Of a stretch of DNA of 64,000 nt, positions 9,062-17,065 are shown piece after piece (the first letter of the stretch is position 1; each line of letters begins with the position of its first letter). Where the stretch lies: contig JADFXM010000020.1 of NCBI GenBank assembly GCA_015233565.1, forward strand, positions 56,692 to 120,691, written 5' to 3'. The notes beneath the pieces are model-generated. The model worked only from the letters and a program-made list of their open reading frames with translations. It was not told the origin of the DNA and did no database searches. This DNA comes from Candidatus Rifleibacteriota bacterium (GTDB taxonomy: Bacteria > Muiribacteriota > Ozemobacteria > Ozemobacterales > Ozemobacteraceae). The position numbers and the translations under genes were made by a program.

Positions 9062-9781
9062 ATGAAATATTACAAAAAACCGTTATTAAAATTATCTGGA
9101 GAAATGCTAGGGGGGGAAACCGGCTTCGGTTTCGATCGAACCCGACTGGAAGAATATTCCCTGAAAATTGCCAAGCTTTTCGAAAATGAAATTACCCCTT
9201 CTATTGTCCTTGGCGGGGGAAACCTATTCCGTGGGGCCAGAGGGCATCTCCCCGACCTGTCAAGATACCACGGAGACTTCATGGGAATGCTGGCAACCGT
9301 TATGAATGCGGTCTGTTTTGCAGACCATCTGGCCAAATATGGAATTAAAACTCGCGTATTTTCGGCAATTGAAATGCCGAAAATCTGCGAAAGCTATCAA
9401 ATTGATACAGTTAAAAAAGCCATTGAAGACCGAAACGTTTGTTTTTTTGCTGGAGGAACAGGAAATCCCTACTTTAGCACTGATACAGCCGCCGCTCTTA
9501 GAGCTGTTGAATCTGGTTGCGATGTATTGATAAAAGCTACCAAAGTAGATGGTGTATACGATTCGGATCCAATGAAAAACCCTAAAGCAAAAAAATTTGA
9601 GACAATTTCTTATGGTGAAGTACTCGCAAAAAATCTTGGGGTAATGGATTTAATGGCAATTACTCTTTGTCAGGAAAATAAAATGCCATTGCTTGTTATT
9701 TCTCTTAAAGAAGATAACCTCTTAAAAGCCTGTTCCGGAGAGAATATCGGAACCAAGGTTGTCCATGATATTTCCATCTGA
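9062..9781 (+). CDS. pyrH: UMP kinase
   Basis: A 239-residue amino-acid-kinase-fold enzyme that phosphorylates UMP to UDP; the bacterial form is hexameric and regulated by GTP and UTP. Seen: LLKLSGEMLGG phosphate-binding start, VLGGGNLFRGARG, FAGGTGNPYFSTDTAAALRA, and DGVYDSDP. The ATG at 9062 gives the standard N-terminus, but it has no Shine-Dalgarno sequence and lies 5 nt after a strong terminator hairpin. There is no room for a normal leader between them, so expression must come from read-through or from a promoter inside tsf. Confidence 0.96.
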   Translation: MKYYKKPLLKLSGEMLGGETGFGFDRTRLEEYSLKIAKLFENEITPSIVLGGGNLFRGARGHLPDLSRYHGDFMGMLATVMNAVCFADHLAKYGIKTRVFSAIEMPKICESYQIDTVKKAIEDRNVCFFAGGTGNPYFSTDTAAALRAVESGCDVLIKATKVDGVYDSDPMKNPKAKKFETISYGEVLAKNLGVMDLMAITLCQENKMPLLVISLKEDNLLKACSGENIGTKVVHDISI

Positions 9782-9825
9782 ATCATGCAAATGAAAAACT
9801 TTCATTGGTTTCTTTAAAAAAAAAA

Positions 9826-9854
9826 TTGACAAATTTGATAAAATTTTTTATTTT
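9826..9854 (+). promoter_or_regulatory. Probable promoter for frr and downstream genes
   Basis: TTGACA at 9826-9831 matches the -35 consensus exactly; TATTTT at 9849-9854 lies 17 nt downstream as a modest -10. AAAGGAG at about 9900-9906 precedes the frr ATG at 9914. This would start a transcript covering frr through at least rseP. Confidence 0.55.
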
Positions 9855-9913
9855 CCTTTATTTTCCGAAAACAAATTTGCCCATCAACCCCCTAATTTCT
9901 AAAGGAGTTTTTT

Positions 9914-10474
9914 ATGTCGTTAGACAATATCGTAAAAGAATCTGAAGTAAAAATGGAGCAGACATTGGAAGTCCTTAAAAAGGATTTTTCAACAATGAGA
10001 ACTTCGCGAGCAACCCCATCTTTACTTGACCGAATAATGGTGAATTACTACGGATCAGATACCCCTCTTCACCATGTTGCTTCTATTTCAGCGCCGGATG
10101 CAAAAACCATCGTGATTCAGCCATGGGAAAAAAACCTTTTAGGAGAAATTGAAAAATCAATTCAAAAATCTGATCTGGGGCTCAATCCAATGAATGATGG
10201 GCACATAATCCGACTTCCAGTCCCTCCTCTTACCGAAGAACGACGAAATGACCTGGTAAAAACATGCAAAAAGAAAGCAGAGGAATTCAGGGTTGCTGTC
10301 CGAAACGTGAGACGGGAAGCCAATGATGCCTTAAAAGCTCTTGAGAAAAAAAGTGAAATTACTCAGGATGATTGCAAAAAATCAACTGAAAAAATCCAGA
10401 AAGTAACTGACTCATTTATTGAAAAAATTAATCAAACACTTGAAGCCAAGGAAAAAGAAATTCTGGGGCGCTAA
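9914..10474 (+). CDS. frr: Ribosome recycling factor
   Basis: A 186-residue protein of exactly the family's usual size. RRF splits the post-termination ribosome together with EF-G. Conserved segments include TMRTSRATPSLLDRI, the PWEKNLLGEIEKSI region, LNPMNDGHIIRLPVPPLTEERR and VRNVRREANDALK. An AAAGGAG ribosome-binding site is 7-8 nt upstream. It keeps the widespread pyrH-frr order, but with its own promoter between the two. The next gene, a ferredoxin, starts 2 nt after its stop. Confidence 0.97.
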   Translation: MSLDNIVKESEVKMEQTLEVLKKDFSTMRTSRATPSLLDRIMVNYYGSDTPLHHVASISAPDAKTIVIQPWEKNLLGEIEKSIQKSDLGLNPMNDGHIIRLPVPPLTEERRNDLVKTCKKKAEEFRVAVRNVRREANDALKALEKKSEITQDDCKKSTEKIQKVTDSFIEKINQTLEAKEKEILGR

Positions 10475-10476
10475 GA

Positions 10477-10641
10477 ATGTATAAGATAACTGAAGAGTGT
10501 GTCGAATGCGGATCATGTGCTGCAATTTGCCCAATGGGGGCCATCAAAGAAGGGCAACCCTATTTCATTACCCCTAAATGTACCAACTGTGGAATGTGCG
10601 AGGAAGTATGTCCGGTTGAAGCCATCGTTCAAGGATCCTGA
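10477..10641 (+). CDS. Small 2[4Fe-4S] ferredoxin
   Basis: A 54-residue ORF starting with ATG at 10477, two bases after the frr stop. It has two complete CX2CX2CX3CP clusters: CVECGSCAAICP near residues 8-19 and CTNCGMCEEVCP near 35-46. That is the layout of clostridial-type low-potential ferredoxins. Placement between frr and uppS on the same strand, with no gap for a promoter, makes it part of the operon. It could supply electrons to a nearby biosynthetic enzyme such as IspG/IspH in isoprenoid synthesis, but neither gene is in the window, so that is inference. Confidence 0.9.
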   Translation: MYKITEECVECGSCAAICPMGAIKEGQPYFITPKCTNCGMCEEVCPVEAIVQGS

Positions 10642-10652
10642 CAAGGAACAAA

Positions 10653-11432
10653 GTGACAACAAAAAATAATTCTGATAAAACACCTCTCCTAAAAGAGCTT
10701 GAAAACCAGATCAAATCAGGACCAGTTCCAAGACATGTGGCCATCATCATGGACGGAAACGGGCGTTGGGCAAAAGCTCGCGGATACTCCAGAATAAAAG
10801 GCCACCAAGCGGGAGCGCGAAATGTTAAAACTGTCGTTCGATGTGCCGATCGAGTTGGCGTAGAATTCGTCAGTTTGTTTGTTTTTTCCTCTGAAAACTG
10901 GACCCGCCCAAGCTTGGAAGTATCTGCTTTGATGCGTCTTATCAGAACCTACCTTGCCCGGGAACGCCAGGAATTACACGAAGAAGGCTTCCGGTTCAAC
11001 ATGATGGGAAGAAGGGAAAACCTTGCTCCAGAGGTCATTGAAGAAGCACTGAAATCTCGGGATCTAATGAAAAACAACAAGGGAACCATGTTGAACCTTT
11101 GCATTAATTACGGGGGACGGGCTGAAATTATTGATGCCGTAAAAAGAATGGTTGAAGCAAACCTCAAGCCTGAGGAAATTTCCGAAAAAACGCTTGAAAA
11201 ATTTCTTTACGCCCCTGATATTTCCGATCCTGATTTAATTATTCGAACCAGTGGTGAAATGCGAATTAGTAATTTTCTACTTTGGGAATGCGCTTATTCC
11301 GAACTTTATTTTACTCATGTAAACTGGCCGGATTTCAATGAAATGGAATTATTAAATGCCATCCTCGAATACCAAAAAAGAGAAAGAAGATTTGGAAAAA
11401 CGGGAGACCAAATTAAGGCGGAAAAAAAATAA
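10653..11432 (+). CDS. uppS: Isoprenyl transferase (undecaprenyl diphosphate synthase)
   Basis: A 259-residue cis-prenyltransferase that builds undecaprenyl diphosphate, the lipid carrier of cell-wall synthesis. The catalytic motif IIMDGNGRWAKARG places the Mg-binding aspartate at D34; FSSENWTRP and the C-terminal LIIRTSGEMRISNFLLWE motif are intact. The start is GTG at 10653, 11 nt after the ferredoxin stop, with AAGGAAC upstream. About 25 residues precede the catalytic domain. The gene is adjacent to cdsA as in most bacteria. Confidence 0.96.
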   Translation: MTTKNNSDKTPLLKELENQIKSGPVPRHVAIIMDGNGRWAKARGYSRIKGHQAGARNVKTVVRCADRVGVEFVSLFVFSSENWTRPSLEVSALMRLIRTYLARERQELHEEGFRFNMMGRRENLAPEVIEEALKSRDLMKNNKGTMLNLCINYGGRAEIIDAVKRMVEANLKPEEISEKTLEKFLYAPDISDPDLIIRTSGEMRISNFLLWECAYSELYFTHVNWPDFNEMELLNAILEYQKRERRFGKTGDQIKAEKK

Positions 11433-12209
11433 ATGTCTTCGCGCCTGTTAGTAACATTACTTGGAATTCCCGCAGTATATTTTTTTCTTACAGCTGGCGA
11501 TTTCTGGAGGTTTGCTTTTATTCTTGCAGCAACTTGGATTGCTCAGTTTGAGCTTCACAAAATGTTTTCTGACCCATCAGCACCACTTCCTTATATGGAA
11601 TTCACACTTGCAACGATTATCCTTGGAGCCAGTTCTAAATGGGCCGAAAGAGGATTAGCTTTTTCCGCAGGATTATCAATAATCATGTTAGGATCACTGA
11701 TCGTCCTCACCGGGTTCAATGGAACAGGGCTTAAGCGATTTTCTCTTGGTTTAATGAATCTGTTGTATATTCCCTTTTCACTTTCATTTTTTCTAATGCT
11801 TGGTCACCTTAGGGGTGGTGAGGTGGTTTTTGCGGTTTTACTGGCCGTTTGGGCATTGGATTCAGGAGCCTATTTCGTTGGAAGAGCCTTTAGAGGCCCT
11901 TTCATCGCTCCCAAAATAAGTCCCAGTAAAACCATCTCTGGTTCCATTGGAGGTTTTCTCGCTACTTTGTTATCTGTTCTTTGCCTTTCAAAAACCAACT
12001 TTTTTCCCTTTTCCCTTGCAACAACACTTGGTTTGGGAATTTCTATAGGAATCTTTGGCCAGATTTCTGATCTTTTTGAGTCCGTCTTAAAGCGCGAAGC
12101 CGGAATTAAAGATTCAAGTAGTTTGTTAGGCGCTCACGGTGGAATGCTTGACAGGATTGACAGCCTGATTTTTGTAGCCCCAATCTCCTATTTCTTTTTA
12201 AGCTGTTAA
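11433..12209 (+). CDS. cdsA: Phosphatidate cytidylyltransferase
   Basis: A 258-residue integral membrane enzyme that makes CDP-diacylglycerol from phosphatidic acid and CTP. Six to eight hydrophobic segments are visible, and the C-terminal family signature appears as SVLKREAGIKDSSSLLGAHG followed by GMLDRIDS. Its ATG directly follows the uppS stop without a gap. CDP-diacylglycerol is the substrate of PgsA, encoded 4 kb downstream, so the block contains both ends of phosphatidylglycerol synthesis. Confidence 0.95.
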   Translation: MSSRLLVTLLGIPAVYFFLTAGDFWRFAFILAATWIAQFELHKMFSDPSAPLPYMEFTLATIILGASSKWAERGLAFSAGLSIIMLGSLIVLTGFNGTGLKRFSLGLMNLLYIPFSLSFFLMLGHLRGGEVVFAVLLAVWALDSGAYFVGRAFRGPFIAPKISPSKTISGSIGGFLATLLSVLCLSKTNFFPFSLATTLGLGISIGIFGQISDLFESVLKREAGIKDSSSLLGAHGGMLDRIDSLIFVAPISYFFLSC

Positions 12210-12265
12210 ATTTTTGGATTATTATTTAAAATGATAAAAAAATTCTTTTCAATTGGACTAACTCA

Positions 12266-13519
12266 ATGACTTTAATTTTTGGAATTTTATTTACTTTTTT
12301 TTCAATTTGTTTCGTTCTGGGAAGCATCGCCCTGGTTCATGAATTTGGGCATTATATCACTGCCAAACTCACCGGAATCTGGGTTATTGAGTTTGCAATC
12401 GGATTTGGATATCGTTTGCTAAAGTTCAAATGGGGTGAAACAATCTACTCAATAAGACCATTTCCACTTGGTGGTTTTGTGAGATTAGCGGGAATGGACC
12501 CCCCAGAAGAGGAAGAGGCGCCCCCTAAAAAGGAAGGTGAAAATCCCCCGGCTGAACCTCCACCACCTCCAGCCCCAATCGACCCCGATGATATTACTCC
12601 ACAACTTGACCCGACCGACCCGCGTGGATATCCTTCAAAATCCCGTTGGACAAAAATTCTTGTACTAGCCGCTGGCTCAATTATGAACCTCTTTTGGGCC
12701 GTCATACTCTATTTCTCAATTTTTGCTATCTCCGGTGGCCCTCTTTCCAATATGCTCGTTCTCGACGTTTCTAAAAATAAACCTGCCGCCAAAGCAGGAA
12801 TAAAATCCGGTGACATAATCACTGCCATCGCAGGAATCAAATTGGACGAATGGAGCGACGGAATCGGAATAATCCAAAAACATGGTGGAAAAGAGGTAAT
12901 ACTTGATGTAATAAGAGATCATCCGATTTCCAGACCCGGTTTTTCCGGTGGACTGCTACAAATGAATTCCTCTTTTAATAATGGAAATTATTTGGTCTAC
13001 CGTCGAGAAAACCTGAAAATTCCTGTTACCCCAGCCGGTTCTGAAGGAATGGGTAAAATCGGTGTCTCGCTTGCTCCTAATATTTTCGATTTCAAGGCTT
13101 TGTCTTTTGGAAAAGCTTTATTTAAAGGATTTGAAAGAACCTCTTCAATCATCGTTCAAACAATCATGGGAATCGCAGGAATGGTTTTAGGCGAAACCGA
13201 AGCTGATTTTGCCGGCCCGGTAAAAATTATGCATATGATCAAACAACAAGCCCACAAGGGACTTGCAGATTTATTATCGTTAACTGCTTTGCTTTCGATT
13301 AATATTGGATTAATCAATCTATTTCCATTCCCGGTCCTTGACGGCGGAAGAATCGTATTCGTAATCCTTGAGGCAATACTTAGTTTGATTAATTCCTTGA
13401 TAGGAACGAAACTTGTAATTACTACCGAAGTTGAAGAAAAAATACACTTTGTTGGAATGATGTTCCTTTTATTGATGCTAATTCTGGTCACTTATCAAGA
13501 TATCAAAGGTTTTTTTTAA
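12266..13519 (+). CDS. rseP: RIP metalloprotease RseP (site-2 protease)
   Basis: A 417-residue intramembrane zinc protease. The zinc motif HEFGH is at residues 25-29 in the first membrane segment, and the third ligand is in NLFPFPVLDGG near residue 360. A PDZ domain lies around residues 160-235 (AAKAGIKSGDIITAIAG). Residues about 78-125, between the zinc helix region and the second membrane segment, hold an unusual acidic and proline-rich insert. In known systems RseP cuts anti-sigma factors and signal-peptide remnants. It follows cdsA by 56 nt; the dxr gene commonly found between them is not here. Confidence 0.94.
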   Translation: MTLIFGILFTFFSICFVLGSIALVHEFGHYITAKLTGIWVIEFAIGFGYRLLKFKWGETIYSIRPFPLGGFVRLAGMDPPEEEEAPPKKEGENPPAEPPPPPAPIDPDDITPQLDPTDPRGYPSKSRWTKILVLAAGSIMNLFWAVILYFSIFAISGGPLSNMLVLDVSKNKPAAKAGIKSGDIITAIAGIKLDEWSDGIGIIQKHGGKEVILDVIRDHPISRPGFSGGLLQMNSSFNNGNYLVYRRENLKIPVTPAGSEGMGKIGVSLAPNIFDFKALSFGKALFKGFERTSSIIVQTIMGIAGMVLGETEADFAGPVKIMHMIKQQAHKGLADLLSLTALLSINIGLINLFPFPVLDGGRIVFVILEAILSLINSLIGTKLVITTEVEEKIHFVGMMFLLLMLILVTYQDIKGFF

Positions 13520-14458
13520 TTGAATAAGGAAACTAAAGATTTTACTCAAGACCTTTCTGAAGATCTTACCGAAGATTCCCAGAAACAAAAACTAGACAGT
13601 CCCTTAAAAGGCTTTCTGAAATCTTTAATTGTTTGCCTTTATTGTGCCGGTGCCTTGGCTCTGGTTGCCTGGACGATAACAAAAGAACTGTCTGTTTCAG
13701 CTTTAATAGATGGATTAACAGTTTTAAATATTCTTTTATTTGGATTTCTCGGCTATCTGAACGGGATTGCACGCGAAATTATATTCCTGGTGCGTTTTTT
13801 GGGTTCATTAACCGTGGCATATCTTCTCCGTACTGTGGCAGGTTCTCAACTTCACCTCGGAGGATTTCTCGGGCAAATATCTGGTTTTTACCTGATCTTT
13901 TTGGGACTATATACAATTATTGGTCTATTTCTCTCTGGTTCTTACTTTTACAAATTTGCACCATCATCTTTTCAGAAAAAAAGTGGCTCCCTCCTGGGAA
14001 TCATTGAAGGTTTTTTCCTGAGCATTCTCCTTTGCTCGGCTGTTTCATTAATCCCTCTGGGAAAATCCAACTCTTTTCAAACAGAAGATTCCAATGTTGC
14101 CAAATTTGGACGTTTGCTTCTTCCGTCCAGCCTTCCAGGGCTGGATCAAAAAACGTATCCTTTCATCAACCTCGCAATGAACTGTAAAAATGGAATTGAC
14201 CCACAAAAAATTGATCGCCAAAAGATCTTGAACGAATTTAGATCTTTGCAGGACAACCCAGCAATCCAGGACATCAAAAATGACACACTCATTCAGGAAT
14301 ATCTTCGTGATGGAAAATTTTCAAACGTCCTTATGCATCCTAAAGTAAGGAATCTGGTTAACGATAATTCATTTGTTGATTCTGTTGTAGGATTAAATTG
14401 GTCTTCAATTTGTGAAGAAATTTCCAAAGCCACAAAAAAGAATGCTTCTACTCAATAA
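13520..14458 (+). CDS. CvpA-family membrane protein
   Basis: A 312-residue protein with an acidic cytoplasmic start and four to five hydrophobic segments between residues about 30 and 185. The segment GFLGYLNGIAREIIFLVRFLG and the later LLGIIEGFFLSILL match the CvpA/colicin V production family, whose role in most bacteria is unclear (envelope homeostasis in some). The soluble C-terminal third (about residues 200-312) is longer than in typical CvpA. The start is TTG immediately after the rseP stop; no nearer ATG fits, so the exact start is uncertain. Co-transcribed with rseP. Confidence 0.75.
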   Translation: MNKETKDFTQDLSEDLTEDSQKQKLDSPLKGFLKSLIVCLYCAGALALVAWTITKELSVSALIDGLTVLNILLFGFLGYLNGIAREIIFLVRFLGSLTVAYLLRTVAGSQLHLGGFLGQISGFYLIFLGLYTIIGLFLSGSYFYKFAPSSFQKKSGSLLGIIEGFFLSILLCSAVSLIPLGKSNSFQTEDSNVAKFGRLLLPSSLPGLDQKTYPFINLAMNCKNGIDPQKIDRQKILNEFRSLQDNPAIQDIKNDTLIQEYLRDGKFSNVLMHPKVRNLVNDNSFVDSVVGLNWSSICEEISKATKKNASTQ

Positions 14459-14698
14459 ACCAAGACATGAAATTATCCAACAAATCCTGAGCGCAACTTC
14501 AAGGAAGGCTTCTTTTCAGATTTCATTAGATTGCATTTCTGAAAGATTGCTTGATTTCCCTGAAACTACTATTCTGAAAGAAATTCGGAGATGCTAAAAG
14601 GTCTTTGAGAGCTAGTTTCCCGAAATGTGCAAAACTCCATTGTTAATTAATAATCTAAATACTTGCATATAAACCAATTACCGTTTATCCTTTTCTCG

Positions 14699-16000
14699 AT
14701 GAAATTCCATCTTATTTCACTCGGTTGCCCAAAAAACACCGTCGATTCTGAAAAGCTAATTGGAAACCTCGTTTCCCGTGGGTTGGTTTTTTCCCAAAAT
14801 ATTGCTGATTCCGAATTGCTGTTGATCAATACCTGCGGGTTTATTAAAGATGCTAAAGAAGAATCTCTCGGAAAAATCATGGAAGTCCTTCAATTAAAAA
14901 AGGACAACCCCAAACTTAAGGTAATTGCCTTCGGTTGCCTGATTAAACGATATTTTGACACAATAAAAGCTGAAATTCCTGAAATAGATCATGTTTTTAC
15001 TTTTTTCACTGGCTCGGAACTTGATGACTTTATAAAAAAACCTAAAAAAGCAAAAGAAGTCGACTCCCAGGAGATTTGTGGTTCAAGCATCAGACATCTT
15101 ACCCCACCACATTTTGGTTTTTTGAAAATTGCAGAAGGTTGTGATAATCGTTGCGCATATTGTGCAATACCAAACATCAGGGGACCTTTTAAATCCCACC
15201 CAATCAACAAATTGCTCCTTGAAACCCAAAATTTGGTTGACTCCGGTGCTCGGGAAATAATCTTAATTGCACAAGATACAACAAATTACGGACGCGACAT
15301 CGCTCAAAAGTCGCTTCTTCCCGACTTAATTAAGGAAATCTCAACATTCTCGGCAATAAAATGGATAAGACTCCAATATCTCCACCCCAAAAGACTTTCC
15401 CCTTCGGTTATTGACGAATTGTTTTCTATTCCCAAAGTCCTTCCATATTTTGATATTCCTATTCAACATGTATCCGACAGACTTTTAACACTAATGAATC
15501 GCGGAGTTACGAAAACACATTTGTCTAAACTAATTTCGCATATTCGAAAAAATTTTTCCGAAGGAATTATCAGAACAACTATTATTATTGGCTTCCCCGG
15601 AGAAACCCGCTCTGACTTCGATGAATTGATAAGCTTCATTGAACGAAGGCCGTTCGACCGACTCGGTGCTTTTCCATATTCTTCCGAAGAAGGAACAACT
15701 GCCGCCAAAATCCACCCCAAGGTCCCTCGAAACATTAAAAAAGAACGACTTGATGAGCTAATGACGCTGCAAGGCTTGATTGCATCGGAACGAAATCAAA
15801 AATTAGTTGGAAAAACTTTCGAATTAATTGTTGACTCAGTTGAAAAAGATATAATCCACGGACGAACCTATGGTGATTCCCCGGAAATTGACCTGGGAAC
15901 CTCTCTTCCCAACGATAAACAAAGTAAGCCCGGTGATTTCATAAAAGTAAAGATAACCGCTGCTGATTCCTACGACTTAACTGCGGAAAAAGTGGAATGA
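14699..16000 (+). CDS. rimO: Ribosomal protein S12 methylthiotransferase
   Basis: A 433-residue radical-SAM enzyme that adds a methylthio group to an aspartate of ribosomal protein S12. The N-terminal UPF0004 domain starts FHLISLGCPKNTVDSEKLIG, which distinguishes RimO from MiaB; the radical-SAM cluster cysteines are C148, C152 and C155 in CDNRCAYC. A C-terminal TRAM domain covers about residues 365-433. The ATG at 14699 is chosen because the frame's earlier ATG would add 12 residues before the conserved start. A 240-nt spacer precedes it, so it may have its own promoter. Its stop overlaps pgsA (ATGA). Confidence 0.94.
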   Translation: MKFHLISLGCPKNTVDSEKLIGNLVSRGLVFSQNIADSELLLINTCGFIKDAKEESLGKIMEVLQLKKDNPKLKVIAFGCLIKRYFDTIKAEIPEIDHVFTFFTGSELDDFIKKPKKAKEVDSQEICGSSIRHLTPPHFGFLKIAEGCDNRCAYCAIPNIRGPFKSHPINKLLLETQNLVDSGAREIILIAQDTTNYGRDIAQKSLLPDLIKEISTFSAIKWIRLQYLHPKRLSPSVIDELFSIPKVLPYFDIPIQHVSDRLLTLMNRGVTKTHLSKLISHIRKNFSEGIIRTTIIIGFPGETRSDFDELISFIERRPFDRLGAFPYSSEEGTTAAKIHPKVPRNIKKERLDELMTLQGLIASERNQKLVGKTFELIVDSVEKDIIHGRTYGDSPEIDLGTSLPNDKQSKPGDFIKVKITAADSYDLTAEKVE

Positions 16001-16602
16001 CTCTTGCAACAAAATTAACACTTGCTCGAGTGGCCGCCATACCGGTTTTTATCGCTGCGTTCACCTGGAACGAAGGAACATTAACCAACGATTGGGGAAA
16101 AATTACTGCCACGATTGTTTTCATCATAGCGGCAATAACTGATTACTACGACGGCGCTATGGCTCGATTCTATAAAGAAGAAACTACTTTCGGAAAATTT
16201 ATCGACCCGATTGCAGACAAACTTTTAGTAAGTTCAGCACTTATCGTTCTTGTGGAATACCGCACTATTTCATGCATTCCTTCATGGGCAGCGGCCGTGA
16301 TAATTTCACGAGAATTTGCCGTTACAGGCTTAAGATTATTAGGGGCTCCCAAAGGAATGAGTGTTGAAGCTAGTTCCTTTGGAAAATGGAAGACAGCGAC
16401 CCAACTGATCTCTATTATCACAACACTAGTTTTTATATGCTTTAGAGTTCTTTTCGAAACATATAATATAGATTCTTTTAAAGCCGTGTTTTTTAAAATT
16501 TATAATCCGACGATTTTGATTTTGCTTTACGCCGCTGTAATTATGACTGTATTATCAGGCTATGACTATTTCAAAAAAAATTGGCATCTCCTGGACGAAT
16601 AG
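15997..16602 (+). CDS. pgsA: CDP-diacylglycerol--glycerol-3-phosphate 3-phosphatidyltransferase
   Basis: A 201-residue membrane protein with the CDP-alcohol phosphatidyltransferase signature DGAMARFYKEETTFGKFIDP then IADK (DGX2ARX8GX3DX3D), which binds Mg and the CDP moiety. It makes phosphatidylglycerol phosphate from CDP-diacylglycerol and glycerol-3-phosphate. Four to six membrane segments are visible. It overlaps rimO by four bases and pgpA by 41 bases, so the three genes are translated together. The following enzyme in the pathway is encoded by the next gene, which supports the specificity. Confidence 0.94.
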   Translation: MTLATKLTLARVAAIPVFIAAFTWNEGTLTNDWGKITATIVFIIAAITDYYDGAMARFYKEETTFGKFIDPIADKLLVSSALIVLVEYRTISCIPSWAAAVIISREFAVTGLRLLGAPKGMSVEASSFGKWKTATQLISIITTLVFICFRVLFETYNIDSFKAVFFKIYNPTILILLYAAVIMTVLSGYDYFKKNWHLLDE

Positions 16603-17065
16603 CACCGCTTCTCACAAAGTTATCTACCTGCTAGCATCCGGGTTCGGTATTGGATTCTTACCCTACATCCCTGCAACTTTCGGCAGCTTGTGGGGATTAC
16701 TTGCATATTATTGTACTTACACATTCCCATGGTATTCCCAGATTTTCCTGTTTTTACTGTTTATGATTTTAGCAATTGGACTTGCCGAAAAAGCTCAACA
16801 ATTCAGTAGAGTAGAAGATCCCTCTTTTGTAATAGTTGACGAAATCGTCGGAATGTGGGCAACACTGCTCTTTCTGTGGAAATTCAATGCTTTAGTATTA
16901 ATTCTTGGATTCATACTTTTCAGGCTTTACGACATCCTTAAGTTTTTTCCAATCAACCTGTTTGAAGGATATTCCGGAGGCTTGGGAATCGTGCTGGATG
17001 ACCTTGCAGCTGGAATGCTTGCAAACATTACCTTACGTGTGATTCTCCTGACTTTTTTTTCCTAA
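16562..17065 (+). CDS. pgpA: Phosphatidylglycerophosphatase A
   Basis: A 167-residue integral membrane phosphatase that removes the phosphate from phosphatidylglycerol phosphate. Family motifs are visible: GIGFLPYIPATFGSLWG near the N-terminus, VIVDEIVGMW in the middle with the catalytic acidic residues, and FRLYDILKFFPINLFEG. The start at 16562 lies inside pgsA; no good start exists after the pgsA stop. It is the last gene of the plus-strand block and ends 4 bases into the convergent efflux operon. Confidence 0.92.
   Translation: MTISKKIGISWTNSTASHKVIYLLASGFGIGFLPYIPATFGSLWGLLAYYCTYTFPWYSQIFLFLLFMILAIGLAEKAQQFSRVEDPSFVIVDEIVGMWATLLFLWKFNALVLILGFILFRLYDILKFFPINLFEGYSGGLGIVLDDLAAGMLANITLRVILLTFFS

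Noticed and set aside
9790..9806. AATGAAA/TTTCATT hairpin after pyrH, considered as a terminator
   Set aside because: A weak A+T stem with no following T run; not enough to call.
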